Counted from the stretch's first letter, positions 8,951 through 18,648 are shown. The stretch: DNA of 64,000 nucleotides from UMGS1002 sp050309735 (GCA_050309735.1 JBNRMS010000068.1:54922-118921); one strand, 5' to 3'. Notes: generated by a model not told the origin, from the letters alone. Made by a program: numbers and translations.

Positions 8951-9850
8951 TTATGTCAGATAAAGATCCGAGGTAAATGCCTTTCCGATTGCGCGCGCAA
9001 GGAGGGCTGACACCTTTTTCATTATCACATCACTCTCTTTGGGCGACACAAAAAATCCCCTCCCCTCGTCGAGCACGCGGTGAAGCTCGTCGCTCACCTG
9101 CTCTATTCCGGCCTTTGAAAGTGCGTCGTAAACAAGAGTAGACGAATCGACGACTGTAGGCACGCCGAGAGCCAGCACCGGAGCGCCGACAGTATCACGG
9201 CAGATTGAGCGCCGCATATTACCGATGCCCGAGCCGGGATTTATGCCGCTGTCCGAGAGTTGCACCGTCGTGGCAAGCCGCGAGACAGCGCGAGCGGCCA
9301 GTGCGTCTATCGCTATAACAAGATCTGGCCCGGCATTTTCAGCAGCACCGCGCACAAGCTCAACCGTTTCAATCCCGGTCTGCCCGAGCACGCCGGGTGC
9401 GAGCGCCGAAACCTCGCAAACGCCGAGCCGGTGGTAGACATCGGGGGCGAGCGTGTGCAGATGTCTTGTCACCTCAATGCGCCTGACTGTCTCGGGGCCT
9501 ATGGCGTCTGCGGTAATCTCTGCATTTCCCAGACCGACAATAAGAATTCCAAAGTTCTGGTCAAGCTCCTTGCCCGAGATTGATTTTGACATGCTCCGCA
9601 ATTCCTCTGCGATAACCTCGCCAACCTCATCGCACCTGTAGTCGTCCATCTCCCAGATATTTCCGCACGATATTGTCACATAGCAGCCCTCGGGCTTGCC
9701 ATAGGCCTCCGCACCCTCGCTGCTTGTAATCTCAAGCCGCGTCACTGAGCAGCCCCGGCTCTCCTCCTCGGAAAGAGAGGCCCCCCCGCCCTGATATCCG
9801 CCGCCGCATTCAACGGCAAGGTCGGAATGTGCATATTCTTTATCTTTCAT
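8951..9850 (-). CDS. gpr: Germination protease (GPR, peptidase family A25)
   Basis: GPR degrades small acid-soluble spore proteins at germination. It is made as an inactive zymogen in the forespore. The N-terminus has YAHSDLAVE, matching the (T/S)DLAVE segment around the family's autoprocessing region. The conserved core includes VGLGNAEITADAIGPE, a TRHL segment, APGVLGQTGIET, and IDALAARAVSRL followed by QLSDSGINPGSGIGN. About 299 residues, slightly shorter than Bacillus GPR (about 370) because of a shorter middle region. The start is the ATG with AAAGGA 7 bases upstream; a TTG two codons earlier is too close to that site. It is upstream of spoIIP on the same strand. The usual divergent rpsT neighbour is not present here. 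Confidence 0.93.
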   Translation of the reverse strand: MKDKEYAHSDLAVECGGGYQGGGASLSEEESRGCSVTRLEITSSEGAEAYGKPEGCYVTISCGNIWEMDDYRCDEVGEVIAEELRSMSKSISGKELDQNFGILIVGLGNAEITADAIGPETVRRIEVTRHLHTLAPDVYHRLGVCEVSALAPGVLGQTGIETVELVRGAAENAGPDLVIAIDALAARAVSRLATTVQLSDSGINPGSGIGNMRRSICRDTVGAPVLALGVPTVVDSSTLVYDALSKAGIEQVSDELHRVLDEGRGFFVSPKESDVIMKKVSALLARAIGKAFTSDLYLT

Positions 9851-10317
9851 TTGCAATTCCTTTCAATTTTTTCGAATTTAACACTAAACACCATTTAAAC
9901 ATTAAGCTAATAATGGATGCGCCGAGGGGAACTTCCCCAAAGAAGTTCCCCCCCTCAAGAACTTTCAAACATTGGTTTGATTTAATTTGGAAGCATGCTG
10001 CACCGACCACGGCCGAGCCCCACATCCCTCTTCGGGGTCGGGGTGAGTCAAGCTGGTGTTAAGCTCAATATTACAATGAGGCAATAATATAAGATTGTTA
10101 ATTAGTATTGCCAATTCGTCTTGTGTCAAGCCCTGTGCGACATAAAAATTTAAGCTTCTATTGATTTTTTCAAATTTATCATTTATAATGATGTATGCGG
10201 AACCCGACAAACGCGCGGATATCGCCCCGACCGGCTCTTTGGCTGTGTAAATTGCACAGTTATTTTATTTAAATATTGTGCAGGTAACCGAAACTTCGGT
10301 CAGACCTCGGATATTGA
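9851..10317. other. Non-coding spacer between gpr and the peptide-binding protein
   Basis: No supported gene. It contains a hairpin with 10-base arms (9926-9935 and 9942-9951, GGGGAACTTC and complement), one copy of a dispersed repeat (10015-10093), and an open minus-strand frame of 81 codons (9965-10210) that runs through that repeat and has no recognisable family or convincing ribosome binding site. The rest is AT-rich upstream sequence of the next gene. Confidence 0.5.
10015..10093. repeat. Dispersed ~70-bp repeat, copy A
   Basis: Shares about 80 percent identity with 21831-21897, including the blocks GGGGTGAG, CTGGTGTTA and TACAATGAGG in the same order and spacing. Copy A has an extra 12 bases (ctcttcggggtc) after CATCC. 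Both copies lie in intergenic sequence. No transposase is linked. Confidence 0.65.
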
Positions 10318-10346
10318 TTGATAAATAAGCCGTTCAATGATATAAT
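10318..10346 (+). promoter_or_regulatory. Sigma-A promoter for the peptide-binding lipoprotein
   Basis: TTGATA, 17-base spacer, TATAAT. It lies about 70 bases before the chosen start codon. It also shows that the far-upstream in-frame TTG at 10318 is not the true start. Confidence 0.8.
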
Positions 10347-10413
10347 GTACAAAGCTATATTGTCTGTTCCGTTATTGATTTTTCTTTTTTACATGAGGAG
10401 GATGTACCAAATT

Positions 10414-12228
10414 ATGATGAAGCGTTTGCTTTCGCTGCTACTCTGTCTTCTGCTTGCGGTTCCTATGCTTGCCGCCTGCCAGGATAAAGATGATGAAGAG
10501 GTCGCAGAAGACAAGGGAGCCTATATTAAAATGTACTTGGCCGACCTTGTCTACGACCTCGACCCGGCTTTTTCCCTGAACAATAAATCTGTTCAGAAAT
10601 TCACAAGCCTTACCTTCGCCGGACTTTTTAAGATTAATGAAAAGGGCAAAGTGGTGAAGGATCTAGTCAAAAGCTACAAGATAACCGAAAATGAAGAAGT
10701 CAAAGAATACAAGATGATTCTAACGCTTCATGAAACATACTGGAGCGACGGCATCCCGGTTGACGCCGCCGACGTTATCTATGCTTGGAAGCGCATACTT
10801 GCGGTTGATAATTCCAACTCGGCAGCCGCCCTCCTGTTCGATATAAAGAACGCCCGCGCGGTTGTTGAGGGCGACTCTTCTATCGACGACCTCGGGGTAA
10901 CCGACCCCGATTCACTTGTTCTTGAGATTACTTTTGAAAGAAAAATCAATTACGATCAGTTCATACTAAACCTCACCAGTCCCGCACTTGTTCCGCTACG
11001 TGAGGATATTGTCGAGAGAAATGAAGACTGGGCTAAAAAACCCGCCACAATAACCTGCTCGGGCCCCTTCACGCTGCGTGGATCTAACTATGAGCCGGGC
11101 AAGGAATCAATGATACTTGAGCGAAACCCCTACTATTTCCGCGATAAATCTAAGGATAAGCTCGACAAATCTGTAAAGCCCTACCGCCTGCTTATTGATT
11201 TTTCGCTCAGCGATGAAGAAATCAAGCAGAAATTCGACAACGGCGAGATATTCTATGTCGGAGAAATTCCGCTCTCACTGCGCGAATATTATGCCGACAC
11301 AGCCGAGATTGCAGACGAAATGTCTACGCACGTTTATTACTTTAACCAAAATGCCCTGATAGCAAACGGGGGTGAGGGCGAACTTCTATTTGCAAACGCG
11401 AAGGTGAGAGAGGCTCTCTCGCTCGCCATCGACCGCGAGGCAATCGCAAATTCGATTGTCTTCGCCCGCGCTGCCACAGGACTTGTGCCTTACGGGGTTT
11501 TTGACTCAACATCGCACAAAAAGCTCTTCCGCGAGGTCGGCGGCGCTATTATCGAGACCAGCCCGAACCTTGAGGCCGCAAAAGCGGCACTCTCCGCCGC
11601 AGGCGTAGATCCCTCGAATTACAGCTTCACAGTAGCCGTCAGAAATGAGGATGAGGTTCATGTTCTGATAGCCGAGGCTGTGGTTGACACATGGCGCTCG
11701 CTCGGATTTGAAATTTGGCTTGACAGAATAGAGCCGATTGTAAACGACGACGAGAACAAGGCCACCGCCGAGATTGCCACAGATATTATGGATGACATTT
11801 TTAATGAGACTCTTCACAAAGGAAACTTTGAGGTTATCGCGCTTGATCTTATCGCCCCCTCGCCCGATGCCTTCTCGATTTTAGCTCCCTTTGCAAAGGC
11901 CTTTGCCGGGCAGGCGATCAATATGACCACACAACTCTATGAAATACTCCCCCACATCACCGGATATGACGACGAGGAATATAATGACCTAATGGAGCAG
12001 GTTTTTGAAGAAACAGATTATGCTAAGCGCGCAACTCTCTTGCACGAGGCAGAAGAACGCTTAATGTCAACGCTGCCGGTGATTCCGATTATCTTCAATC
12101 AGGACGCGTATGTGGCGAGCAAAGAACTTACCAAATCTTCATATTCCTCATCCTATTATCAGAACCGTTTGTTTGCCTCTCTGAAACTCAAGGACTACGA
12201 GCGTTATATTGAAACAACGGCTGAATAA
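10414..12228 (+). CDS. Peptide/nickel-type ABC transporter substrate-binding lipoprotein (family 5)
   Basis: An OppA/DppA-like extracellular solute-binding protein. The lipoprotein signal is a Lys-Arg start, a leucine-rich core and the lipobox MLAAC. Features of SBP family 5 are the motif YWSDGIPVDAADVIYAWKRI, the SGPF segment, ALSLAIDREAIANSI, and the terminal LPVIPIIFNQ. About 604 residues, usual for the family. The ATG chosen gives the best signal peptide, with AGGAGG 12 bases upstream; ATGs at 10402 and 10417 are alternatives. No permease or ATPase genes lie nearby, so it is an orphan binding protein that must share a transporter encoded elsewhere or act as a peptide sensor. Confidence 0.9.
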   Translation: MMKRLLSLLLCLLLAVPMLAACQDKDDEEVAEDKGAYIKMYLADLVYDLDPAFSLNNKSVQKFTSLTFAGLFKINEKGKVVKDLVKSYKITENEEVKEYKMILTLHETYWSDGIPVDAADVIYAWKRILAVDNSNSAAALLFDIKNARAVVEGDSSIDDLGVTDPDSLVLEITFERKINYDQFILNLTSPALVPLREDIVERNEDWAKKPATITCSGPFTLRGSNYEPGKESMILERNPYYFRDKSKDKLDKSVKPYRLLIDFSLSDEEIKQKFDNGEIFYVGEIPLSLREYYADTAEIADEMSTHVYYFNQNALIANGGEGELLFANAKVREALSLAIDREAIANSIVFARAATGLVPYGVFDSTSHKKLFREVGGAIIETSPNLEAAKAALSAAGVDPSNYSFTVAVRNEDEVHVLIAEAVVDTWRSLGFEIWLDRIEPIVNDDENKATAEIATDIMDDIFNETLHKGNFEVIALDLIAPSPDAFSILAPFAKAFAGQAINMTTQLYEILPHITGYDDEEYNDLMEQVFEETDYAKRATLLHEAEERLMSTLPVIPIIFNQDAYVASKELTKSSYSSSYYQNRLFASLKLKDYERYIETTAE

Positions 12229-12262
12229 CTATATTATATCTTTTAAGATTTAAATGAATTAG

Positions 12263-12293
12263 AGCGCCGGATTTATTTGCTGGCGCTTTAATT
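12263..12293 (+). terminator. Intrinsic terminator after the peptide-binding protein
   Basis: Stem AGCGCC/GGCGCT with an AT-rich loop, followed by TTTAATT. It lies about 35 bases past the stop codon. Confidence 0.65.
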
Positions 12294-12369
12294 CTCACCA
12301 GAAATAGTGCATAATCCACAAATTTTATTATAATATTATATTGAATTTGCCGTTATTTTATTTCCCTCC

Positions 12370-12398
12370 TTGACAGTTGGCTAACCTAATGCTATACT
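12370..12398 (+). promoter_or_regulatory. Strong sigma-A promoter for the family 1 solute-binding protein
   Basis: Perfect TTGACA, 17-base spacer, TATACT, about 75 bases before the ATG. The long 5' leader could hold further control but no riboswitch fold was recognised. Confidence 0.85.
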
Positions 12399-12471
12399 TT
12401 TCGTAATAATCATCAATGATGAACCAATGATGAATCTCATACAAAACCTAAACACGGGAAAGGATTAAAAC

Positions 12472-13983
12472 ATGAACAAAACAGTTTTCCTAAGAATCCT
12501 CTGCCTTATGATTGCGTCTCTGTTGGCGCTTGGCATTTTTGCCGCCTGTGCTGAAGAAGAGGACAATACCCCGGGCGAAACCTCCGGCATTGTTGACGGC
12601 ACTGAGGATATTAACGATACCCCCTCCAACGTCGACGCAAACGGTTACTTGCTTGACAATGTTCCCACCGACACACTTAACTACGGAGACAGGACAATAA
12701 CCATGCTCACCTGGTCGGACGTTGAACACGAGGAGTTCCAATCGAGCGGGCAGACCGGAGATATCATAAACGACGCGATCTTTTTGAGAAATCTTGCGGT
12801 TGAAGATAGGCTCGGCATCAGACTTTCCTTCCACTCCACACCCGGAAACGCGCAGAATGTCGCCGCGTATGTGAGAACGGTTCAGACCTCTGTTGAGTCG
12901 GGCGATAAATCCTTTGATCTTATTGCATCCTATAGCCTCTCAATGGCCGCAACCGCAAACGCCGGATATTGCTACAACCTGCTTGAACCCGAATGCGAAT
13001 ATCTTGATTTTGATATGCCCTGGTGGCCCGACCGTCTTATCTCCGAGGCAACAATTAACAACAAGCTCTTCTTCGCCTCGGGCGACATCTCGGCAAACGC
13101 ACTTTACATGATGTATGTCTGTTATGTAAATAACGATATAGTTGAAACCCTGGCTCTCCCCAATGTGTTTGAACTTGTTGACAGCAACCAGTGGACATAC
13201 GATAAATTCATCGAAATGTGTTCCGGTGTTTACAGCGATAACAACGGTAACGGCATAAAAGACGTTAACGACCAGTTCGGTTATATGTCCTCGGGTATAC
13301 ACGTTGACCCGTGGTTTTATGGCTCGGGTGCACTCATAGTCGATAAAGACGAAAACGGCAGCCTTCGCTTCTCGCCCTCCTTCGGCAGCGAAAAGGTTAT
13401 CAAAAGCCTTGAGATGGTAAACGGATTGTTGTTTAACACAAACGACGGAATGTACACCTCAAGCGTGTTGCACCAGGATCAATTTAACCAGGGCAACCTC
13501 CTCTTTGCTTCCGATCGCGCACGTATTGCTATAACCAAGCTTGTGTCCGAATCACTTAGCTTCTCGGTGGTTCCCTTCCCGAAATTTGACTCAAATCAGG
13601 AAAACTTCGTCACCGTAATGGGCAACCCCTTCACACTCTACGCTATCCCGATAGACGTCAAGGACACAGATCTCCCGATGCTCTCGGCAATAATTGAGGT
13701 TTATGCCTCCGAGTCCTACCGCAAGCTCACACCGGCTCTCTATGAAATTACACTCAAAACTAAGTATGTTCAGGAAGCCGACTCTGCCCGTATGTACGAT
13801 ATCGTTCGTGAGAACCTCACATTTGACCTCGGTCGAATATTCTCCAGCGTCCTGATAGGTCAGGGACACTTCAGAAATGCTGTCTCGGGGAATCAGGCGT
13901 CAGGATGGGCAAACATAACAAGAGCCAATCAAAAGATTCTTGCCGCAAAGCTTGATCAACTCACAGCGGCTTTTGAGGACTGA
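12472..13983 (+). CDS. Extracellular solute-binding lipoprotein (family 1-like, probable carbohydrate uptake)
   Basis: A 503-residue secreted lipoprotein with a Lys-containing N-terminus, hydrophobic core and lipobox IFAAC at about residues 22-26, followed by an acidic linker. The mature part looks like clostridial SBP family 1 proteins (DxFxLIxxYSLSMAATA, a DxNGNGIKDVNDQFGY calcium-loop-like segment near 255, and DRARIAITKL). The D-x-N-x-N-x-I-x-D stretch resembles an EF-hand-type calcium site seen in related binding proteins. There is no permease pair next to it. It has its own promoter and terminator-like hairpin, so it is a single-gene unit. The sugar bound is unknown. Confidence 0.8.
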   Translation: MNKTVFLRILCLMIASLLALGIFAACAEEEDNTPGETSGIVDGTEDINDTPSNVDANGYLLDNVPTDTLNYGDRTITMLTWSDVEHEEFQSSGQTGDIINDAIFLRNLAVEDRLGIRLSFHSTPGNAQNVAAYVRTVQTSVESGDKSFDLIASYSLSMAATANAGYCYNLLEPECEYLDFDMPWWPDRLISEATINNKLFFASGDISANALYMMYVCYVNNDIVETLALPNVFELVDSNQWTYDKFIEMCSGVYSDNNGNGIKDVNDQFGYMSSGIHVDPWFYGSGALIVDKDENGSLRFSPSFGSEKVIKSLEMVNGLLFNTNDGMYTSSVLHQDQFNQGNLLFASDRARIAITKLVSESLSFSVVPFPKFDSNQENFVTVMGNPFTLYAIPIDVKDTDLPMLSAIIEVYASESYRKLTPALYEITLKTKYVQEADSARMYDIVRENLTFDLGRIFSSVLIGQGHFRNAVSGNQASGWANITRANQKILAAKLDQLTAAFED

Positions 13984-14003
13984 TAAAAACAAATATTTAA
14001 TAC

Positions 14004-14042
14004 ACGCCGGGCGAAACTTCTCTTTGAAGTTTCGCCCGGCGT
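14004..14042 (+). terminator. Long perfect hairpin after the family 1 solute-binding protein
   Basis: 17-base perfect stem with the loop tctttg-like five bases. It lies 20 bases after the stop. There is no strong T-tract, so termination is likely but not certain. Confidence 0.6.
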
Positions 14043-14062
14043 CTCGTTAGTTATAATAAGTG

Positions 14063-14091
14063 TAGACAATATTAAAAAAATGTGGTAAAAT
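14063..14091 (+). promoter_or_regulatory. Promoter of the MBL-gltX-glnS run
   Basis: TAGACA, 17-base spacer, TAAAAT, about 48 bases before the MBL-fold gene. It is a good sigma-A match with one -35 mismatch. Confidence 0.7.
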
Positions 14092-14138
14092 ATCATAAAG
14101 AACAAAAGATATAATTATTAAGAGGCAGATCGCAACCT

Positions 14139-14771
14139 ATGAAAATTATCCATATCAGCCCCGCTTCCTGGGGTTCAAACTGTTACCTGCTCATATCAAA
14201 CGCTCAGGAATACGGCCGGGAGGCTTATGTAGTCGACCCGAGCCCCTCGGCCGAATCAATACTCCGCGCCCTCTCGGCAGAGCGCGCCGCACTCGCCGGT
14301 ATAATACTGACTCATGGGCATTTTGACCATATGCTGTCGGCAGAGACGCTGCACGATAAAACAGGTGCGCCGGTGATGATTCATGAAGAGGACGACGAAA
14401 TGCTTCCCGACCCCGAGAAAAACGCCTTCAAAGCCTTTTTCGGACAGGACCGCTCCTTCCGTCGCGCCGACCGACTGCTCCGCGACGGCGATATCCTGCC
14501 GCTCGGCGACGAGGAAATCACAATCCTCCACACTCCCGGACACACAAAAGGCTGCATATGCCTTCTTGCAGGTGATATACTGATCACCGGAGACACCCTT
14601 TTTGCAGAAGGATTTGGCCGCATCGACCTCTGGGGCGGCAGTCTCTCAGACATGAAGCAATCGCTCCTCCGCCTGAACAATCTTCCCCAAAGCATTACAA
14701 TTTATCCCGGCCACGGCGAAGTAGCTAAAATTGCCGATGCGATCTCTACAATTAGATTCTTAAATAGATAA
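14139..14771 (+). CDS. MBL-fold metallohydrolase (glyoxalase II-like)
   Basis: A 210-residue single-domain metallo-beta-lactamase-fold hydrolase. The zinc motif is THGHFDH (about residues 49-55), and further metal ligands appear as HTPGHTKG (about 132-139), TGDTLF (about 151-156) and YPGHGE (about 191-196). This is the short YcbL-like group often annotated as hydroxyacylglutathione hydrolase or a general thioester hydrolase. No glyoxalase I gene is nearby, so the substrate is open. No signal peptide, so cytoplasmic. It begins the plus-strand translation-related run. Confidence 0.9.
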   Translation: MKIIHISPASWGSNCYLLISNAQEYGREAYVVDPSPSAESILRALSAERAALAGIILTHGHFDHMLSAETLHDKTGAPVMIHEEDDEMLPDPEKNAFKAFFGQDRSFRRADRLLRDGDILPLGDEEITILHTPGHTKGCICLLAGDILITGDTLFAEGFGRIDLWGGSLSDMKQSLLRLNNLPQSITIYPGHGEVAKIADAISTIRFLNR

Positions 14772-14810
14772 CAAAAATTAACACAACACCTATGAAAGGC
14801 AACACATAAT

Positions 14811-16457
14811 ATGGACTATAATTATCTTGCGGAGCTGCTTTTTCCGAATGTCACGGCAACTCCAGACGATATGGAAAAAAAATATCCCCCGCGACGCCTG
14901 CCCGAGGGGGCGGTTGTCTCGCGTCATGCCCCAAGCCCCACAGGATTTGTGCATTTGGGCAATATCGTACAAAGTCTTACCTCCGAGCGCCTCTGCCATC
15001 AGTCCGGAGGGGTGGTGTATCTGCGAATAGAGGACACCGACAATAAACGCGAGGTCAAGGGCGCGGTCGGCTCGCTTATTGAATCGCTCGCTCATTACCG
15101 AATAGTTTTTGATGAGGGCGCAGTCTCGGACGGAGATTGCGGCAACTACGGCCCCTATCGACAACGCGCCCGGCGCGACATTTACCATGTTTTCGCAAAA
15201 TTGCTTGTTCAAAACGGCTATGCCTACCCCTGCTTCTGCACCGAAGAGGAGCTGAATGAAATCCGGGAAAAACAGAAATCGCTCAAAATAAATTTCGGAT
15301 ACTGGGGCGAGTGGGCGCAATGGCGCGACAAACCGATAGACGATATCAAAAGAGCGCTTGCCGCCGGTGTTCCGTGGGTTCTCCGCTTCCGCTCGCAGGG
15401 CAGCATCCAGAATAAATTTAAGTTCACAGACCTGATAAAGGGAGTTATTGACGTAACAGAAAACGATCAGGATATAGTACTTCTCAAGTCGGACGGCATT
15501 CCGACCTACCATCTCGCGCACGTCATCGACGACCACCTGATGCGTACCACTCACGTCATTCGAGGTGACGAATGGCTGCCCTCGCTGCCGATTCACCTGC
15601 AGCTCTTTGCCGCCTTCGGCTGGAAGCTTCCGAAATATGCACACATCGGCCCCTTGATGAAGATGGATGGCAGCTCAAAACGCAAGATTTCAAAGCGCAA
15701 AGACCCCGAATTTGGACTTGTTTACTACAAGAAGCAAGGTTATCCCGTCGCGTCGGTCTACGAATATGTGCTCACCGTTCTCAATTCCAACTTCGAGGAC
15801 TGGCGCAGAGCAAATCCAACGGCTCCCGCCTCCTCCTTCCCCTTCTCGCTCAAGAAAATGAATCCCGCAGGCTCACTCTTTGACGCCGCAAAGCTGGGCG
15901 ACATCTCAAAAAACCTGCTCGCAACAATGAGCGCCGAGGCCGTTTACGACGGGCTTTACGCATGGGCGGCAGAATTTGAGCCGACCTTCGCCGCATTTCT
16001 CGCCGCCGACCCCGACTATGCAAAAGCGATAATCGGAATCGGTCGCGGCGGCAAGAAACCCCGCAAGGATTACGGAACATGGGTTGAGCTGAGGAATTAT
16101 ATGTCCTTCTTCTACGACAACAGCTTCACAATTCAAGACCCCTATCCCGAAACATTTGACAAGGCCGATATAAGAGCAGCGCTCTCATCCTTCCTTCAGA
16201 GCTATAGCCCCGCCGACGACCAGAGCACTTGGTTTGGCAAGATAAAATCAATAGCCGGCTCGATTGGATATGCCGCCGAAATGAAAGATTATAAGGCAAA
16301 TCCAGAAGCATACCGCGGAAGCGTCGCCGACGTGAGTATGTTCCTGCGCGTCGCGCTCACCGGACGGCTCAACTCACCCGATATGTACAGTGTTATGCAA
16401 ATACTCGGGGAGAGACGCGTCAGAGGGCGAGTGGAGGCAATGCTGAGTAAGATGTGA
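14811..16457 (+). CDS. gltX: Glutamate--tRNA ligase
   Basis: Charges tRNA-Glu. Class I signature HAPSPTGFVHLGN (HIGH-type) near residue 44, then RIEDTDNKREV, and the KMSKS-type loop KRKISKRKD near residue 297. 548 residues, longer than the usual 480-490, mostly through an extended C-terminal anticodon region; similar long forms occur in other clostridia. A tRNA-Gln ligase follows directly, so this enzyme can be a discriminating GluRS that does not need to misacylate tRNA-Gln. The gap of 39 bases from the MBL gene suggests co-transcription. Confidence 0.93.
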   Translation: MDYNYLAELLFPNVTATPDDMEKKYPPRRLPEGAVVSRHAPSPTGFVHLGNIVQSLTSERLCHQSGGVVYLRIEDTDNKREVKGAVGSLIESLAHYRIVFDEGAVSDGDCGNYGPYRQRARRDIYHVFAKLLVQNGYAYPCFCTEEELNEIREKQKSLKINFGYWGEWAQWRDKPIDDIKRALAAGVPWVLRFRSQGSIQNKFKFTDLIKGVIDVTENDQDIVLLKSDGIPTYHLAHVIDDHLMRTTHVIRGDEWLPSLPIHLQLFAAFGWKLPKYAHIGPLMKMDGSSKRKISKRKDPEFGLVYYKKQGYPVASVYEYVLTVLNSNFEDWRRANPTAPASSFPFSLKKMNPAGSLFDAAKLGDISKNLLATMSAEAVYDGLYAWAAEFEPTFAAFLAADPDYAKAIIGIGRGGKKPRKDYGTWVELRNYMSFFYDNSFTIQDPYPETFDKADIRAALSSFLQSYSPADDQSTWFGKIKSIAGSIGYAAEMKDYKANPEAYRGSVADVSMFLRVALTGRLNSPDMYSVMQILGERRVRGRVEAMLSKM

Positions 16458-16527
16458 GGCGGACGATTTCAAAAATAAATATCTGCTCAGCCTATAACAA
16501 CCTATCTCACGAAAGGACAATAACAAC

Positions 16528-18171
16528 ATGGACGAAAAGAACAGCAACTTCATACACGATATAATCGACGCCGATCTTGCGGCAAATCCCGATCTTAAAA
16601 TTCACACCCGCTTCCCCCCCGAGCCTAACGGGTATCTACACATCGGGCACTGCAAGGCGCTTGTCATCGACTTTGGAACCGCCGAAAAGTACGGCGGCCT
16701 CTGCAACCTCCGCATGGACGACACAAATCCCGCCAAAGAGGATTCGGAATTTGTCGATGCCATAATGGAGGATATCCACTGGCTGGGCTTTGACTGGGGA
16801 GACCGCTTTTTCTACGGCTCGGACTATTTCGAGACTACCTATCAGCTCGCCGAAAAGCTGATAAACGAAGGACACGCCTATGTATGCGAGCTTAGCCCCG
16901 AGCAGTTCCGCGACTACCGCGGCGACCTCTCACGCCCCGCCATATCACCATACCGCGACCGGCCGGCCGCCGAAAGCCTTGATCTTTTTCGGCGCATGAG
17001 AGCGGGCGAGTTTCCCGAAGGGCGCTACACACTCCGCGCAAAAATCGACCTTGCCTCGGGCAACTTTAATATGCGCGACCCGGTGCTCTACCGCATCCGC
17101 TATATCGACCACCACCGGCAGGGCAATAAATGGTGCATCTACCCGATGTACGACTTCGCCCACCCGATTCAAGATGCAATCGAGGGCATTACTCACAGTC
17201 TTTGCTCACTCGAATACGAGGATCACAGGCCGCTCTATAACTGGGTTATCGAGCGCGTTGAGCTGCCCTCCACCCCGCGGCAGATTGAATTCTCAAGACT
17301 GAATATTTCAAACACGGTTCTGTCAAAGCGCTATCTGCGCCATTTAGTAGAGATGGGCGTGGTAGACGGCTGGGACGACCCGCGCATGCCCACCCTCTGC
17401 GGCCTGCGCCGCCGGGGCTACACACCCGCGTCAATCCTTGACTTTATTGAGCGCATAGGTGTGGCAAAGTCGAATAGCTTGGTTGATATTGGCCTCCTTG
17501 AGCATTGCCTGCGCGAGGATTTAAACCGTAACGCTCCCCGCCGTGTCGCAGTCCTAAACCCGATAAAACTGATAATCGAAAACTATCCCGAGGATAAAAA
17601 AGAATATTTCGACCTGCCAAACAATCCGCAAAACCCCGAGGCAGGAACCCGCCCCCTCGCCTTCACACGCGAACTCTATATAGAAGCCGACGACTTCGCC
17701 GAGAACCCGCCCCCGAAATTCTTCAGGCTCAAGCCGGGCGGCGAGGTTAGACTGATGGGCTCTTATATAATCAAGTGCAACAGTATCGACAAAAATCCCG
17801 ATGGCAGCATAGCCGCCATCCGCTGCACCGCAGACCTTGAGACCGGATGCAAAACTCCCGCCGACGGCAGAAAGATCAAGGGAACAGTCCACTGGCTCTC
17901 GGCCAAAGACGCCCTGCCGCTCACCGTTATGTACTACGACAAACTCTTTACAATCGAGAATGTCGGCGAGGTGGGCGAGGAATTTATGAGTTATCTTAAT
18001 CCCGATTCGCTCATAGAGCTCAAGAGCTGCTTTGCAGAACCGTCGCTTAAAGATGCTGCACCCGGCGAGAAATTTCAGTTTGTCCGAAACGGATATTTCT
18101 GTGTCGACACCAAAAACCCCGCTGTGTTTAACCGAATAGTCGGCCTCAAAGACAGCTACCCGAAAAGATAA
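16528..18171 (+). CDS. glnS: Glutamine--tRNA ligase
   Basis: Charges tRNA-Gln directly. The class I HIGH motif sits in RFPPEPNGYLHIGHCK (about residues 28-43), and the KMSKS-type motif reads VLSKR near residue 264. Segments RMDDTNPAKED and the GlnRS beta-barrel anticodon domain (GGEVRLMGSYIIKC to the C-terminus) are all present, and 547 residues is normal. GlnRS is patchy in Firmicutes, where many use GatCAB amidation instead; its position directly behind gltX looks like a functional pairing. Preceded by GAAAGGA, 11 bases before ATG. Confidence 0.96.
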   Translation: MDEKNSNFIHDIIDADLAANPDLKIHTRFPPEPNGYLHIGHCKALVIDFGTAEKYGGLCNLRMDDTNPAKEDSEFVDAIMEDIHWLGFDWGDRFFYGSDYFETTYQLAEKLINEGHAYVCELSPEQFRDYRGDLSRPAISPYRDRPAAESLDLFRRMRAGEFPEGRYTLRAKIDLASGNFNMRDPVLYRIRYIDHHRQGNKWCIYPMYDFAHPIQDAIEGITHSLCSLEYEDHRPLYNWVIERVELPSTPRQIEFSRLNISNTVLSKRYLRHLVEMGVVDGWDDPRMPTLCGLRRRGYTPASILDFIERIGVAKSNSLVDIGLLEHCLREDLNRNAPRRVAVLNPIKLIIENYPEDKKEYFDLPNNPQNPEAGTRPLAFTRELYIEADDFAENPPPKFFRLKPGGEVRLMGSYIIKCNSIDKNPDGSIAAIRCTADLETGCKTPADGRKIKGTVHWLSAKDALPLTVMYYDKLFTIENVGEVGEEFMSYLNPDSLIELKSCFAEPSLKDAAPGEKFQFVRNGYFCVDTKNPAVFNRIVGLKDSYPKR

Positions 18172-18186
18172 TCGGGGGATGGCGAA

Positions 18187-18495
18187 ATGTTTGCGGAAAG
18201 AATAACCTTTGAAGAATCTCTTGGATATATCCCCTTGATATATCTCGCCGCAATATCTGTAATAGCGATTTTTATAACCTGCTATGACAAAATAGCCTCA
18301 AAAAAACTCCCCGGCCGCCGAACACCCGAGGCAACCCTTCTCTTTATCTCAATCCTTGGCGGCTCGGTCGCCATGTTAATAACCATGCAGCTCATACGCC
18401 ATAAAACACGCCACAAAAAATTTATGATAGGTATCCCTATAATAATCATTCTTCAGCTTGCCGCAGCGGCGGCGATATGGTGGTTTGGCAGATAG
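18187..18495 (+). CDS. DUF1294 small membrane protein
   Basis: 102 residues with three hydrophobic segments. The DUF1294 (YsdA-type) hallmark is seen in YDKIASKKLPGRRTPEATL, followed by a Gly-Gly turn and HKTRHKKF. Function of the family is unknown. The gene starts 15 bases after glnS with GGGGG as the ribosome binding site, so it is probably co-transcribed. Confidence 0.85.
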   Translation: MFAERITFEESLGYIPLIYLAAISVIAIFITCYDKIASKKLPGRRTPEATLLFISILGGSVAMLITMQLIRHKTRHKKFMIGIPIIIILQLAAAAAIWWFGR

Positions 18496-18648
18496 AAATC
18501 AGATATCGAAGATTGACAGACCCGGGAATAGGCCGCGCCGATTGCGCTAATTTGGCAGAAGAAAAAACACTCAAAAGACAAAACGAATAACGCCTAAAAA
18601 ACTTAACAAACAAAAGATCTAACAAATCCCACAAAAAGCAGGAATCAA

